From: Nostoc commune NIES-4072
GTDB lineage: Bacteria; Cyanobacteriota; Cyanobacteriia; Cyanobacteriales; Nostocaceae
Direction of reading: 5' to 3'
Length of the DNA stretch: 64,000 nt
Assembly: GCF_003113895.1 (NCBI RefSeq)
Contig: NZ_BDUD01000001.1
Coordinates: 6,376,792-6,440,791 of the forward strand
Below are positions 9,290-17,464 of this stretch, in pieces (position 1 is the stretch's first letter; each line of letters opens with the position of its first letter). The notes beneath the pieces are model-generated. The model saw nothing but the letters and a program-made list of their open reading frames with translations, was not told the DNA's origin and made no database searches. The translations under genes were made by a program, and so were the position numbers.

Positions 9290-9946
9290 ATGCAAAGCAC
9301 CCAGTTCGACAGGATTTTGCGACGAGTAGCGACGATAATATCGGTCGTAATTCTGACTTTGTGCTTAATTTATATCTCTACGGGAGTAATGCTTTCTTTT
9401 TACTATGAACCGACAGCAGGCGGAGCTTATAACTCATTGAAGATGATTAATACACAACTGCCATACGGGTGGTTGTTTTGGAGAGCGCATGATATTGCTG
9501 GTAACGCGGTAATTGCGATCGCTCTGATTCAAATTGTGGTGATGTTTTTAGGTCGGCAATTTCGCAAGAGTTGGCTGGCTGCTTGGATTAGTGGGATTTT
9601 GTTGACCCTAAGTGCGATCGCACTTAATTGGACAGCGATGATCCTAGATTGGACTCAGGAAGGATACTGGCGTTTTAACATTGAACTAGGAACTATCGAA
9701 GCCATTCCTTTTATTGGTGGACAACTCCGCGAAATTCTAACTGGGGGTGGAGCCATCAACACAGTTACTATCCAGCACCTTTACACAATTCACAGTTATC
9801 TGATTTCGGTGGCGACCCTAGTTCTTGCCATAGTGCATTTATCTGCTTTACTGTGGCAAGAATGGGAAATATATCAAGAAACACCAACACCAGAAATTGA
9901 TAATTCGCCAGGATCAAAAGGTGAATTTATTCCTTCCCAAGGATAA
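9290..9946 (+). CDS. Divergent cytochrome b (b6-like N-terminal domain)
   Basis: A 218-residue protein with four membrane helices that aligns by eye with cytochrome b6: STGVMLSFYYEPT in helix A, the WRAH motif in helix B and paired histidines in helix D. Three of four haem-b axial ligands are recognisable: H67 (helix B) with H168 and H183 (15 apart, helix D). The second helix-B position, 14 residues after H67, is glutamine Q81 instead of histidine. The cysteine that binds haem c-n in real PetB is isoleucine here. The b-L site looks intact and the b-H site lacks a ligand. The ATG follows an aggagggg site. It stands alone, without petD. Confidence 0.82.
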   Translation: MQSTQFDRILRRVATIISVVILTLCLIYISTGVMLSFYYEPTAGGAYNSLKMINTQLPYGWLFWRAHDIAGNAVIAIALIQIVVMFLGRQFRKSWLAAWISGILLTLSAIALNWTAMILDWTQEGYWRFNIELGTIEAIPFIGGQLREILTGGGAINTVTIQHLYTIHSYLISVATLVLAIVHLSALLWQEWEIYQETPTPEIDNSPGSKGEFIPSQG

Positions 9947-10042
9947 TAAAAAGTTAAGGGTCAAGGGTCAGCCCCTTTGGGGAAGTCACGCATTTACGCA
10001 TTCAAAAGTTAGGAACTGTCCCCCGTACTGCTTCTGCTGTCT

Positions 10043-11962
10043 TTATCCCCCAGGAGTGTCAGTAGTAAAAAGTTGAGATATCTTAGCGAGGGGGACTTCT
10101 TCAACTTCCGCTAACTTTTCTAAAGAGAGGCGAGTAGACTGGGTAGCACCAGATAAGCGTTTTAAAAGCTTAGGTCTGGGATCGTGTAACAAGTAGATAA
10201 TGCGATCGCCAATTTCCCACTCGTATTTTGCTGGCATTACCTGTAAGCGTTCTTTTCGTTCTACAACTAGGGGTATCAACGCCCCAGTTTTAATCATTTC
10301 TTGGATACGCTCATTTTGACTAGAAAATTCTGACTCAGTTAGGGTAGTTGTTCCTAACTTGACTCGCCCATCATTCAAATATTCATTCCAAGTTTTAATT
10401 GCTAAGTCTGGAATAAAAGCTTGACTAACTTTATTACTAACAGAAGTACTCGCTTGCGGATCGCGGGGGAAAACAGCTAAGACACGCGGCGGATTAAACT
10501 CCTCAGATGCTCGTTGAGCTAAAACAAAATTCACCTCGCCATTACTAGTCATAGCCAAAAAAGTACCCATAGAGGCAAGTCCTGCCTCTTCCAAAACAGC
10601 AGCATCAAGCCCACTGCTAGCAATCACCCGCAGATTTTGCGCCTCGGCTTCCACAAGACGTTCGGGGTCAGTATCAATCATAACCACGTTTTCTCCCCGT
10701 TCTTGAAAGAAGCGGGCAATTAAAAGACTTAAAGGATTACAACCCACAATCACTGCCCCAGTTGCATCTTTGGAGGTGATTTTCAGCCATCTAGCAACCC
10801 AGCCAGCTGTTAGCCCTTGGCAGACAACAGTCGTGATAATTGTCAGGAAAACTAAAGCTTTGATGGAATCACCGCCATTAATGCCGCGCTGTGTCAGCGA
10901 AATTGCAAAAAAAGAAGCGACAGAGGCAGCAACAATTCCTCTAGGTGCAACCCAGCTTAAAAACACTTTTTGTCGCCAGTTTAAGTCACTGTTCCAGGTA
11001 CACAAGAGGATATTAATTGGGCGAACGACAAACATTAATGCCAAAACAGTGAATAAACTACCCCAACCCAAAGCCAACACACTGGCAATGGATAAATCAG
11101 CAGCTAATAAAATGAACAGCACGGAGACGCTGAGAATTGTCAATTGACTCTTAAAGCTCCTTAACAGACGTTCTTCTGGAACTGAGGAGTTAGCAAAGAC
11201 TGATCCTGCAACTACTGTTGTCATTACTCCCGATTCACTGCGGATCATTTGCGATAAGGTAAACAGGCTCCAAAGGATCGCCAATACCACTAAGTTTTTT
11301 AGCTCGAATGACAGAAAATCAGCGCGTTTGAAAATCAAACTCATCAGATAACCACCAGCACCACCAATTGCCGCACCAACACCCAGGCGTATCACCAAAC
11401 CGACGATCGCATTAATGGGGTCAGCATCGCCATTTAAAATCGTGTCAAGGACGACGAAGGCGAGGATAGCCCCTACAGGGTCAATTAAAACCCCTTCTCC
11501 TTCTAGGAGTGTTGCTACTTGCCGATCTACATTGATTTGTTTGAGCAAAGGGCCAACGACGGTTGGCCCCGTAACCACAACTATGGAAGCATAGAGAAAA
11601 GCTATGTTCCAGGGGAATTCACCCAGCCAGTGAGCAGCCATACTCCCACCAAGCAATGTGATCAGCGTTCCTAGAGTGACGAGCAATTGTAAGCTGACTG
11701 AAACTCTACCTAACTCTCGCAGATCCAAGTTAAGTCCGCCTTCAAACAAAATGATTGCCGTTGCTAGGGCGACAATAACTTCCAATCCAGTGCCTAGCAA
11801 ATGGGGATGCAACAGCCCGATGCCATCAGAGCCAAAGAGAATGCCCAACAGCAATAACAAAACGATGCTGGGTATCCGAAAGTATGCAGCCAGCACTTGG
11901 GCGCTAATGCCTGCAAGGACGGCGATCGCCATCTGTAGGGTAATTTCAAAAGATGCTTCCAT
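10043..11962 (-). CDS. Cation:proton antiporter with RCK/TrkA-N domain
   Basis: A 639-residue protein. The first ~390 residues form about 12 membrane helices of the CPA1/NhaP type, including the FEGGLNLDLREL region and GPTVVGPLL. Then comes a Rossmann NAD-binding domain (AVIVGCNPLSLLIARFF, with acidic D at the end of the second strand in VVMIDTDPERL) and a C-terminal region resembling TrkA-C. The fusion suggests exchange of Na+ or K+ for H+ gated by a nucleotide. It is in the plasma or thylakoid membrane. The ion specificity cannot be read from sequence. It is monocistronic. Confidence 0.88.
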   Translation of the reverse strand: MEASFEITLQMAIAVLAGISAQVLAAYFRIPSIVLLLLLGILFGSDGIGLLHPHLLGTGLEVIVALATAIILFEGGLNLDLRELGRVSVSLQLLVTLGTLITLLGGSMAAHWLGEFPWNIAFLYASIVVVTGPTVVGPLLKQINVDRQVATLLEGEGVLIDPVGAILAFVVLDTILNGDADPINAIVGLVIRLGVGAAIGGAGGYLMSLIFKRADFLSFELKNLVVLAILWSLFTLSQMIRSESGVMTTVVAGSVFANSSVPEERLLRSFKSQLTILSVSVLFILLAADLSIASVLALGWGSLFTVLALMFVVRPINILLCTWNSDLNWRQKVFLSWVAPRGIVAASVASFFAISLTQRGINGGDSIKALVFLTIITTVVCQGLTAGWVARWLKITSKDATGAVIVGCNPLSLLIARFFQERGENVVMIDTDPERLVEAEAQNLRVIASSGLDAAVLEEAGLASMGTFLAMTSNGEVNFVLAQRASEEFNPPRVLAVFPRDPQASTSVSNKVSQAFIPDLAIKTWNEYLNDGRVKLGTTTLTESEFSSQNERIQEMIKTGALIPLVVERKERLQVMPAKYEWEIGDRIIYLLHDPRPKLLKRLSGATQSTRLSLEKLAEVEEVPLAKISQLFTTDTPGG

Positions 11963-12285
11963 GTTGTAGATTTTGAGCGATTTATTTCAAAATCTTTGAT
12001 AAAAAACCGTAGATATTAACTTTACACGGTACAACATCATACCCTTTGTCCATTGCTGAATTTAGCTTTTCTATCTGAGCGCCCCTTTAAATCCCTAGCG
12101 CCGGACGCTGATAAATTCTGCGGTAAGTCCCAGAAGCATCTAGAGAATTCTTTTGGTGTCTCCATGTCTTTGTATCCTCTTCAAGCTTTTGTCTCCACCC
12201 AGTTTAGCCGCCACAAACTTTTTTTGGCAAAAGCTGTTGACAAAGATCAGGAAATTGGTTAACTTATAAAAGGTCTGAGTCCGAT
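11963..12285. other. Intergenic region upstream of tRNA-Glu
   Basis: About 320 bases with no supported gene. A 69-codon frame at 12053-12262 lacks any recognisable domain and is probably chance. The tRNA-Glu promoter should lie in the last 60 bases. Confidence 0.5.
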
Positions 12286-12358
12286 GCCCCCATCGTCTAG
12301 AGGCCTAGGACACCTCCCTTTCACGGAGGTAACGGGGATTCGAATTCCCCTGGGGGTA
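12286..12358 (+). tRNA. trnE: tRNA-Glu(UUC)
   Basis: A normal 73-nt cloverleaf with a perfect 7-bp acceptor stem (gcccccat start, tgggggt end), anticodon TTC in loop ctttcac, and T-loop ttcgaat. No CCA is encoded. In cyanobacteria this tRNA also supplies glutamate for tetrapyrrole synthesis. Confidence 0.97.
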
Positions 12359-12407
12359 CTAAAAAACAATGAAAAAGCAAAAGCATTTTTTGCTGTAAAT
12401 CTACGAA

Positions 12408-12449
12408 ATTAAACTATCATCCAGGTTTTTTCCTGAATGATAGTTTAAT
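12408..12449. terminator. Bidirectional hairpin terminator
   Basis: An 18-bp stem with one mismatch (attaaactatcat... at 12408-12425, pairing with 12432-12449) closes a T6 loop. It lies between tRNA-Glu and the end of the convergent SRPBCC gene, so it can serve both. Confidence 0.75.
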
Positions 12450-12455
12450 TAAGGT

Positions 12456-13049
12456 TCAATGCTTGGCTAACTCTTCTACACGTTGGTGAATAGCCAGAAG
12501 ATTTGACCGCAAGTCTTTACTCAGGCGGTTTTCAATGATTCCCACTGGCATAGTCAGTTTAGGCCAAACTTGAATTGTGTAGCAAAGATTAGTTCCTACA
12601 TACTCACCAAGAGAATAAGGTTCTAAACACCAGCTACCAGAAAAGCCTTTAAAATCTCCCTCCACCATGCGGAAGTTAATTTCTTTGGGGAAGTATTCTT
12701 CCAAATCCAGAACTACCCGCGCACTAAAGTTGAAATTTAGTAAGCGTTGGGAGCCTACTTGCTCCAGTCGAATACCACCATTGGGATGGTCGATTAGACG
12801 ACTCTTGGCAAGGTTGGGGAGAAAGTCAGGCAAGGCTTCATAATCTGTCAGAACCTTCCAGATTTGTTCCACTGGTTGGGGAATTTGGACTTTGGCGGTG
12901 ATTTGTCGCTGTCGCTCTGCTATTTTCTCAATTTGAACTTCTACATTAGCTGCCACGACTGCATCAACAGTCAAATCCCCTTCGAGGTTAATATCATCAC
13001 TAAGAGACTGGGAATCAAGGTTCTCTGTTGTGTTCTGTTGTTTAGTCAC
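12456..13049 (-). CDS. SRPBCC (cyclase/dehydrase, Coq10/START-like) protein
   Basis: A 197-residue protein. After a variable acidic N-terminus of about 40 residues it contains a complete SRPBCC domain. The recognisable start is ITAKVQIPQPVEQIWKVLTD, with DYEALPDFLPNLAKS, a central FSARVVLDLEE strand pair, and a C-terminal helix LSKDLRSNLLAIHQRVEELA. This fold binds a hydrophobic ligand in a helix-grip cavity. Ligand and role are unknown. The gene begins 8 bases downstream of the end of the sensor kinase gene on the same strand, so the two are probably cotranscribed. Confidence 0.85.
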   Translation of the reverse strand: MTKQQNTTENLDSQSLSDDINLEGDLTVDAVVAANVEVQIEKIAERQRQITAKVQIPQPVEQIWKVLTDYEALPDFLPNLAKSRLIDHPNGGIRLEQVGSQRLLNFNFSARVVLDLEEYFPKEINFRMVEGDFKGFSGSWCLEPYSLGEYVGTNLCYTIQVWPKLTMPVGIIENRLSKDLRSNLLAIHQRVEELAKH

Positions 13050-13057
13050 TTTCAGAA

Positions 13058-15127
13058 TTATGGTTTGCTTTCGTCAGAAAATTGGGGCAGAGTCAGGGTA
13101 AAGCAAATTTCGCTCTGTTCAGAATCCGAAATTGGCAGACTTTCAACTGCGATCGCTCCATTCAGATGCTGCACTAAAGACTTGACTAAAGCAAGTCCCA
13201 AGCCGGTTCCTGGAGTCCAGCGCCCTTTTCCGCGACGGAACTTGTCAAAGATATAAGTCGCCTCCTCTTGAGAGATGGCATGTCCTGTATTCGTCACCTT
13301 CATGATAACTTGATCAATTTGCTGATCAACTTGGTGAGAGGCTTCAAGGTGAACAATGGTATCATGCTGTGAGTATTTACAGGCATTTGTTAACAACTCT
13401 TGCAGGATGCGGTCAAAACTCTCCACTTCAGTTTGCAGTTTTAATGATTCTTCTGGTAAATCTACAGAAATCTTTAATCCTTTCTCTGCGAGTTTTTTCT
13501 CGAAAGATGCTGCTATATTCTGAATTCTAGTATTTAAATCTATAGATTCTAATTGCGGGGCTTCGTGAGGCGACTCTAGTTTCTGGAGTGTCAACAAGTC
13601 ATTAATTAAGTTAATTTCTTTTGTACATTCCTGCTCTAGGATATCCATGTATCGAACCTGACGCTCTGGCGCGATTCCTGGCAAACGTAAGTTCCGAATT
13701 GACATCAGCATGTTTGTCAAAGGATAGCGCAGGCGATCGCTCATGTTGCTCAAAAATTCATCTTTGAGTTCATTGAGTTGCCGCAGTTGCTCAATATATT
13801 GCCGGGTTCTTTCATGCAACTTTGCCTGGAGTTCTAAACTACTCTGTAGTTTCGCCGTCCGCTCATCTACCAAAGTTTGCACTTGGCGCAATGTCTGTGA
13901 CTGAATTATGGCGTTACTTACTTGAGCACAAACCAGTTCCACAAGATTTAATTCTGCTGCTTGCCAACTGCGAGTAACAGCTTGCTGTAGCACCAAGAAT
14001 CCTAAGATTTTACCTTGGCTCTCTAATGGCACTAATAAGACCGCAGGAAATTGCTCTATTGCAAATAATCGAGCAGCTAACGAAGTATCATTTTGCTCTG
14101 TGTAATTATCAAAGATTACTGGTTTGGCAGAATCTATGAAGGCGCGCTGGCATAAACCACACTCCGATAGCAAGAAAGACCGATCTTCTTCTAAGGTATC
14201 TGGTTTAGTAGTGCGAGAAATTTGGGTTTCCTTAGCCCATTCACCAGCCACTCTAGCTTTCGCTTTTGGAATTTGTTTTTTAGCTTGAGTCCTAAATAGT
14301 GGGTCTGTATATTTTAGTAATATGAGCAAACCGCGATCTGCCTGTAGAGATTCGGCAGTAGAGGTGATTACTAACTGGAGCATTTGATTAAGCTCCAAGT
14401 TGCTACGGCTCAGTACTGTTAGTTGCTTGATCAAGCTTTGATACTGATTGCTCTTTTGCAAATACTGTTGTTGATGAGCAATTAGTTGGGCTTGTGCTAC
14501 GCGAGAAAAAGCGATCGCGCAAGCCGACTCCACCTGTTTTAGCAGTTGTTTTTCTGATTCACTCCAATCATAAGGTTGGAATTTAATCAGACTAATTACG
14601 CCATTATTGTTACCACCAAACCGGGTGGGAATTGCCAAAACTGCTTTTATCGATAGTGGCAAATATTGACACCCAATTACCAGACTGTTCTGAATGATGG
14701 AAATATCTTCAATAGTCAATGGTTCAGCAGCACATTGCAGCACTGGCGAGTGCATAAGCAACTGTTCCATCGAAAACATCTCTTCTGGATGTGGTAACCC
14801 TAAATACTCATCAGCACACCAATTAGTAGTAATTGCTTCGTCGGATGTCTCCCCCGTTACTGAAACCAAGCAGCAACAATCTACTTGAAAAACAACTCCT
14901 AGCAATTTAGCAATATCTTGCAGCATCAAGGCCGTAGCGGGGCTATTGGCAATGATTTGGTTAATCTTTTCTACCAACTTGTGGGTAGGTTCTTCCTGAT
15001 GCTGCATCAGCTTGATTTGGTAAGGTTGTAGTCGATCTATGTCATCTACATAATGTGGCGGCGACGATAAAGGCTTTTTCATTCTTGGCACGCCCTCAGA
15101 TAATAACTCCATTGTTTTTGCACCCAA
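13058..15127 (-). CDS. GAF-domain sensor kinase-like protein lacking the H-box histidine
   Basis: A 689-residue soluble protein with two GAF domains (about residues 50-200 and 235-400), a coiled linker, then a histidine-kinase-like dimerisation and ATPase region. The ATPase part looks complete: N-box ELLTNACKYS, then DKFRRGKGRWTPGTGLGLAL for the F and G2 boxes. In the H-box, however, the usual NMSHELRTPL reads NMSDRLRYPL, with D464 where the phospho-accepting histidine should be. The Asp and Arg codons lie inside a HIP1 octamer at 13733-13740. It may therefore not autophosphorylate normally. It shares a likely operon with the SRPBCC gene. No response regulator is adjacent. Confidence 0.86.
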   Translation of the reverse strand: MGAKTMELLSEGVPRMKKPLSSPPHYVDDIDRLQPYQIKLMQHQEEPTHKLVEKINQIIANSPATALMLQDIAKLLGVVFQVDCCCLVSVTGETSDEAITTNWCADEYLGLPHPEEMFSMEQLLMHSPVLQCAAEPLTIEDISIIQNSLVIGCQYLPLSIKAVLAIPTRFGGNNNGVISLIKFQPYDWSESEKQLLKQVESACAIAFSRVAQAQLIAHQQQYLQKSNQYQSLIKQLTVLSRSNLELNQMLQLVITSTAESLQADRGLLILLKYTDPLFRTQAKKQIPKAKARVAGEWAKETQISRTTKPDTLEEDRSFLLSECGLCQRAFIDSAKPVIFDNYTEQNDTSLAARLFAIEQFPAVLLVPLESQGKILGFLVLQQAVTRSWQAAELNLVELVCAQVSNAIIQSQTLRQVQTLVDERTAKLQSSLELQAKLHERTRQYIEQLRQLNELKDEFLSNMSDRLRYPLTNMLMSIRNLRLPGIAPERQVRYMDILEQECTKEINLINDLLTLQKLESPHEAPQLESIDLNTRIQNIAASFEKKLAEKGLKISVDLPEESLKLQTEVESFDRILQELLTNACKYSQHDTIVHLEASHQVDQQIDQVIMKVTNTGHAISQEEATYIFDKFRRGKGRWTPGTGLGLALVKSLVQHLNGAIAVESLPISDSEQSEICFTLTLPQFSDESKP

Positions 15128-15703
15128 CTGGTTGGCATATTCTTCACCGTTAGTTGTGTTGCTCCACCTTGATAATTGAGAATTCTTGTATGAATACTTT
15201 CTCTCACCTGTTATAGCCCTTTTCTATGGGAGATGGCCAAGTTCCCGTTATATTAAGCAAATTGCTACATAGGTAGTGAGATACTTAGGATATTCTAAAA
15301 TGTCCCAGCCTAATTATTTTTGGCTGGTTTATCTTATTTATATCGAGATAATTAACTAACTTTGACTTAGAATATCCTGTCTGTAAGTATACATAAACCG
15401 TAATTTCTCTGGAATCTCAGGGAAAATCCCCAAAATATAGCCGTAAAAATACTGAATCTATTTTAAATACTTTGTAAAATTTTGTTGTTCTGTAATTTTA
15501 ACATTTTTAACAATAAGTTTTATTTCTTAGATAAATAGGACTTACGCAAAAAGCGCTAAAAAGCTTAATTTCTCGAACCGCCAAGACGCCAAGAACGCCA
15601 AGAATCGTAGAGTTTGCGTAAGTCCTAATAAAATAAAGCTAACTACTGAATGCAGCCCAATTATTTAGCAAAAATAACTGAGCTGCATTGCCTGAATATA
15701 AAA
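15128..15703. other. Intergenic region containing a MITE
   Basis: An AT-rich region upstream of the kinase gene. The only clear structure is the 92-bp MITE at 15536-15627. No small gene is supported. Confidence 0.6.
15536..15627 (+). mobile_element. MITE, copy 1 (92 bp, 5-bp target duplication ATAAA)
   Basis: The element has 12-bp perfect terminal inverted repeats (TAGGACTTACGC / GCGTAAGTCCTA). It is flanked on both sides by ATAAA (15531-15535 and 15628-15632). Its interior (aagcttaatttctcgaaccg, then gccaagacgccaag) is shared with copies at 32740 and 50588. It is too short to encode a transposase, so it must be moved in trans. Confidence 0.93.
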
Positions 15704-16042
15704 CTATCCAGCCAAACTCTCGACACTTAGAGGAACCATATCGCCATTCCTGGTCAGCCCTAACAACATCGGTTCTTGGGGTTGAATTAGTTGACCTGTG
15801 AGTACACAGCGTTCTTCTTGCTGAGCTGTGGCAGCGATGCTAGCTCGAATGTCGGTTCGGGAAAATCGAGGCTTCCATTCACCTGATTTTTGCTGGACAT
15901 AATTCCAAAGGATATCTCGGATCAAAGCTTGATATCCCTGATTGCCAGCTATTTCTTTGAGCTTATCTTTCAGTTCCCGCTCTAGGCGGATGCTAGTAAC
16001 TTCCATATCGGTGGTTGGGGTGCGAGCGATCGTATGCATCAC
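15704..16042 (-). CDS. Ribbon-helix-helix-like small protein
   Basis: A 112-residue protein. Residues 14-50 (VTSIRLERELKDKLKEIAG and onward) have the strand-helix-helix pattern of CopG/Arc-type DNA-binding domains. The second half is a separate small domain with a C..C-free LTGQLIQPQEPMLLGL stretch resembling a zinc-ribbon-like or beta fold without metal ligands. A role as a DNA-binding regulator is inferred from the first half only. It is divergent from the HNH nuclease region. Confidence 0.65.
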   Translation of the reverse strand: MMHTIARTPTTDMEVTSIRLERELKDKLKEIAGNQGYQALIRDILWNYVQQKSGEWKPRFSRTDIRASIAATAQQEERCVLTGQLIQPQEPMLLGLTRNGDMVPLSVESLAG

Positions 16043-16330
16043 TATTTCTCCTTGAAGGTATAGACAAGATAGTAATACAAGTGTAGTATGTTTAAAGCGA
16101 TATTCAATAGGTGAAATTTTCTGTGAAATCCATTTACCCCATCTCTACTTCAATTTTGTGTGCCACCAATTGCCGAACCGGTTGGGAATCGGCTGCTATG
16201 GAAGTGGAGTATTTATTTATGGGCGATGGTAGCCGAAATCATGGGCAAATCACAGAGGGTAATTATGATTTTAGACATCTCAGCATTAGTACGCTGATTG
16301 CAAAACCAGAACTAGATGAAGAAACGGGGG

Positions 16331-16427
16331 GGTACAGACAAAGGAATACTGTACCGATATGAGACCAGAAAATTTTCCGGTCAATTCCAACCCCCGCTTC
16401 ACCGAAAACTTGAAGCGGGGGTTTTTT
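16331..16427 (+). ncRNA. Candidate structured leader or small RNA before the HNH gene
   Basis: Three hairpins follow one another: ggtacag/ctgtacc (16331-16337 with 16349-16355), a near-palindrome gaccagaaaattttccggtc (16363-16382), and a strong GC hairpin with a T-tract (16391-16427). The last ends a few bases before the HNH ribosome binding site. This layout suggests an attenuated leader or a small RNA ending at the terminator. An 83-codon frame at 16111-16362 overlaps the upstream part but has no recognisable domain. No known RNA family is recognised. Confidence 0.45.
16391..16427 (+). terminator. Rho-independent terminator
   Basis: A perfect 11-bp stem (cccccgcttca at 16391-16401 with tgaagcggggg at 16411-16421) is followed by six T. 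It lies 15 bases before the HNH start codon, so either a separate transcript ends here or the HNH gene is controlled by read-through. Confidence 0.9.
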
Positions 16428-16442
16428 ATAAGGAGTTAAGCT

Positions 16443-16982
16443 GTGACGATATCTTCAATGCGCGGCGCGAACGCAATGCAAGTGTTAGAGCAATCTGTGG
16501 TGGTGTTTTCTCAAAATTACTTGCCACTGTGTCGGATCAATATCAAGCGGGCGATTGTGCTGTTACTAACAGACAAAGCTCAACCGCTAGGTTTTACCAC
16601 AGAAGCCGGATGGCGAGTTCACTCACCCAGTTTGGTAATTGATGTGCCAAAACACATTCGCTTAACAATTAGTTCTAATGAGCGGATGTGGAAAATTCCG
16701 CCAGTGAATCGGCGGGAAGTGTTGCGACGAGATCATCACACTTGCCAATACTGCGGTAGCGGCAAACATCTAACGCTAGATCATGTGATGCCGCGATCAA
16801 GAGGCGGTTCTCACACTTGGGATAACGTAGCCACAGCTTGTGAAAGATGTAACTCCCGTAAAGGCGATCGCACCCTGTTTGAGGCTGGTATGCAACTGCG
16901 TACCAAGCCAAAAGCACCAATCCACCCCGCGATTTCTTTTGCCGAACAGTTTTGGATAGATATGCAAGGAAGCCTGGAATAA
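16443..16982 (+). CDS. HNH endonuclease
   Basis: A 179-residue protein of the HNH/McrA-like type widespread in cyanobacteria. The N-terminal half (VVVFSQNYLPLCRINIKRAI) is the domain usually fused to this nuclease. The catalytic part is clear: zinc ligands C101-x2-C104 and C133-x2-C136, D113-H114 in LDHVMPRSRGG, then H124 and N137. The GTG at 16443 is chosen because aggag lies 7 bases upstream; later ATGs exist at codons 6 and 12. It is followed after 16 bases by another small gene. Biological role is unknown; family members cut DNA non-specifically or in mobile contexts. Confidence 0.88.
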   Translation: MTISSMRGANAMQVLEQSVVVFSQNYLPLCRINIKRAIVLLLTDKAQPLGFTTEAGWRVHSPSLVIDVPKHIRLTISSNERMWKIPPVNRREVLRRDHHTCQYCGSGKHLTLDHVMPRSRGGSHTWDNVATACERCNSRKGDRTLFEAGMQLRTKPKAPIHPAISFAEQFWIDMQGSLE

Positions 16983-16998
16983 CAGGAGAGCATAAGGA

Positions 16999-17388
16999 AT
17001 GCTGAAATTAACTTACACAGAAAGCAGCTTTTATTTGGAATGTCTCACTCTGTCGCTAGAAGAATGGGTAGCGCAACGAGTGATTTTAGCCCTGCGAGTT
17101 GGGCAAAGTTTATGTATTGAACCCAGTACCGCTTCCTTTTTGCTTCCTGTTGATTTACCAGGAGTAGAAGTGCTTAAGGCTGAGGTAAAAAGGGATGACG
17201 GAGAAATTATTGCCCTCTCTACCTGCGATGCCGAATATATGGAAGTCACCCTGCGGGGTTCTTGGCTATTAGATAGTTCTAAGGATGCTGTAGGTGTGTT
17301 TTTCACCACTATGAGCGATCGCGCTGAGTTCTTCTTGCACAAACTCTGGCAAGAATCTCAAGGTTGTGCTTCTGTCATGAGCGAATAA
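16999..17388 (+). CDS. Conserved cyanobacterial protein of unknown function
   Basis: A 129-residue soluble protein beginning 16 bases after the HNH nuclease, so likely cotranscribed. It alternates short strands (LKLTYTESSFYLECL, then SLCIEPSTASFLLPVDL) and ends in a helix. It has no membrane segment, no metal motif and no domain I recognise. The ATG at 16999 follows an aggagagc ribosome binding site. Confidence 0.75.
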   Translation: MLKLTYTESSFYLECLTLSLEEWVAQRVILALRVGQSLCIEPSTASFLLPVDLPGVEVLKAEVKRDDGEIIALSTCDAEYMEVTLRGSWLLDSSKDAVGVFFTTMSDRAEFFLHKLWQESQGCASVMSE

Positions 17389-17441
17389 ACTTTGGATTTT
17401 AGATTGAATAATCCAAAATCCAAAATTTAAAATCTAAAATT

Positions 17442-17463
17442 CGGGGAGTAAAATTTCTCCCCG
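17442..17463. terminator. Hairpin between convergent genes
   Basis: A stem cggggag / ctccccg around an A/T-rich loop, between the two convergent stop codons. The T-tract is weak, so it may act as a bidirectional terminator or stability element. Just before it is a run of aaaatc/taaaat repeats. Confidence 0.6.
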
Positions 17464-17464
17464 T

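Noticed and set aside
16111..16362. 83-codon frame upstream of the HNH gene
   Set aside because: No recognisable domain and it runs into the structured, terminator-ended segment; non-coding RNA is as likely.
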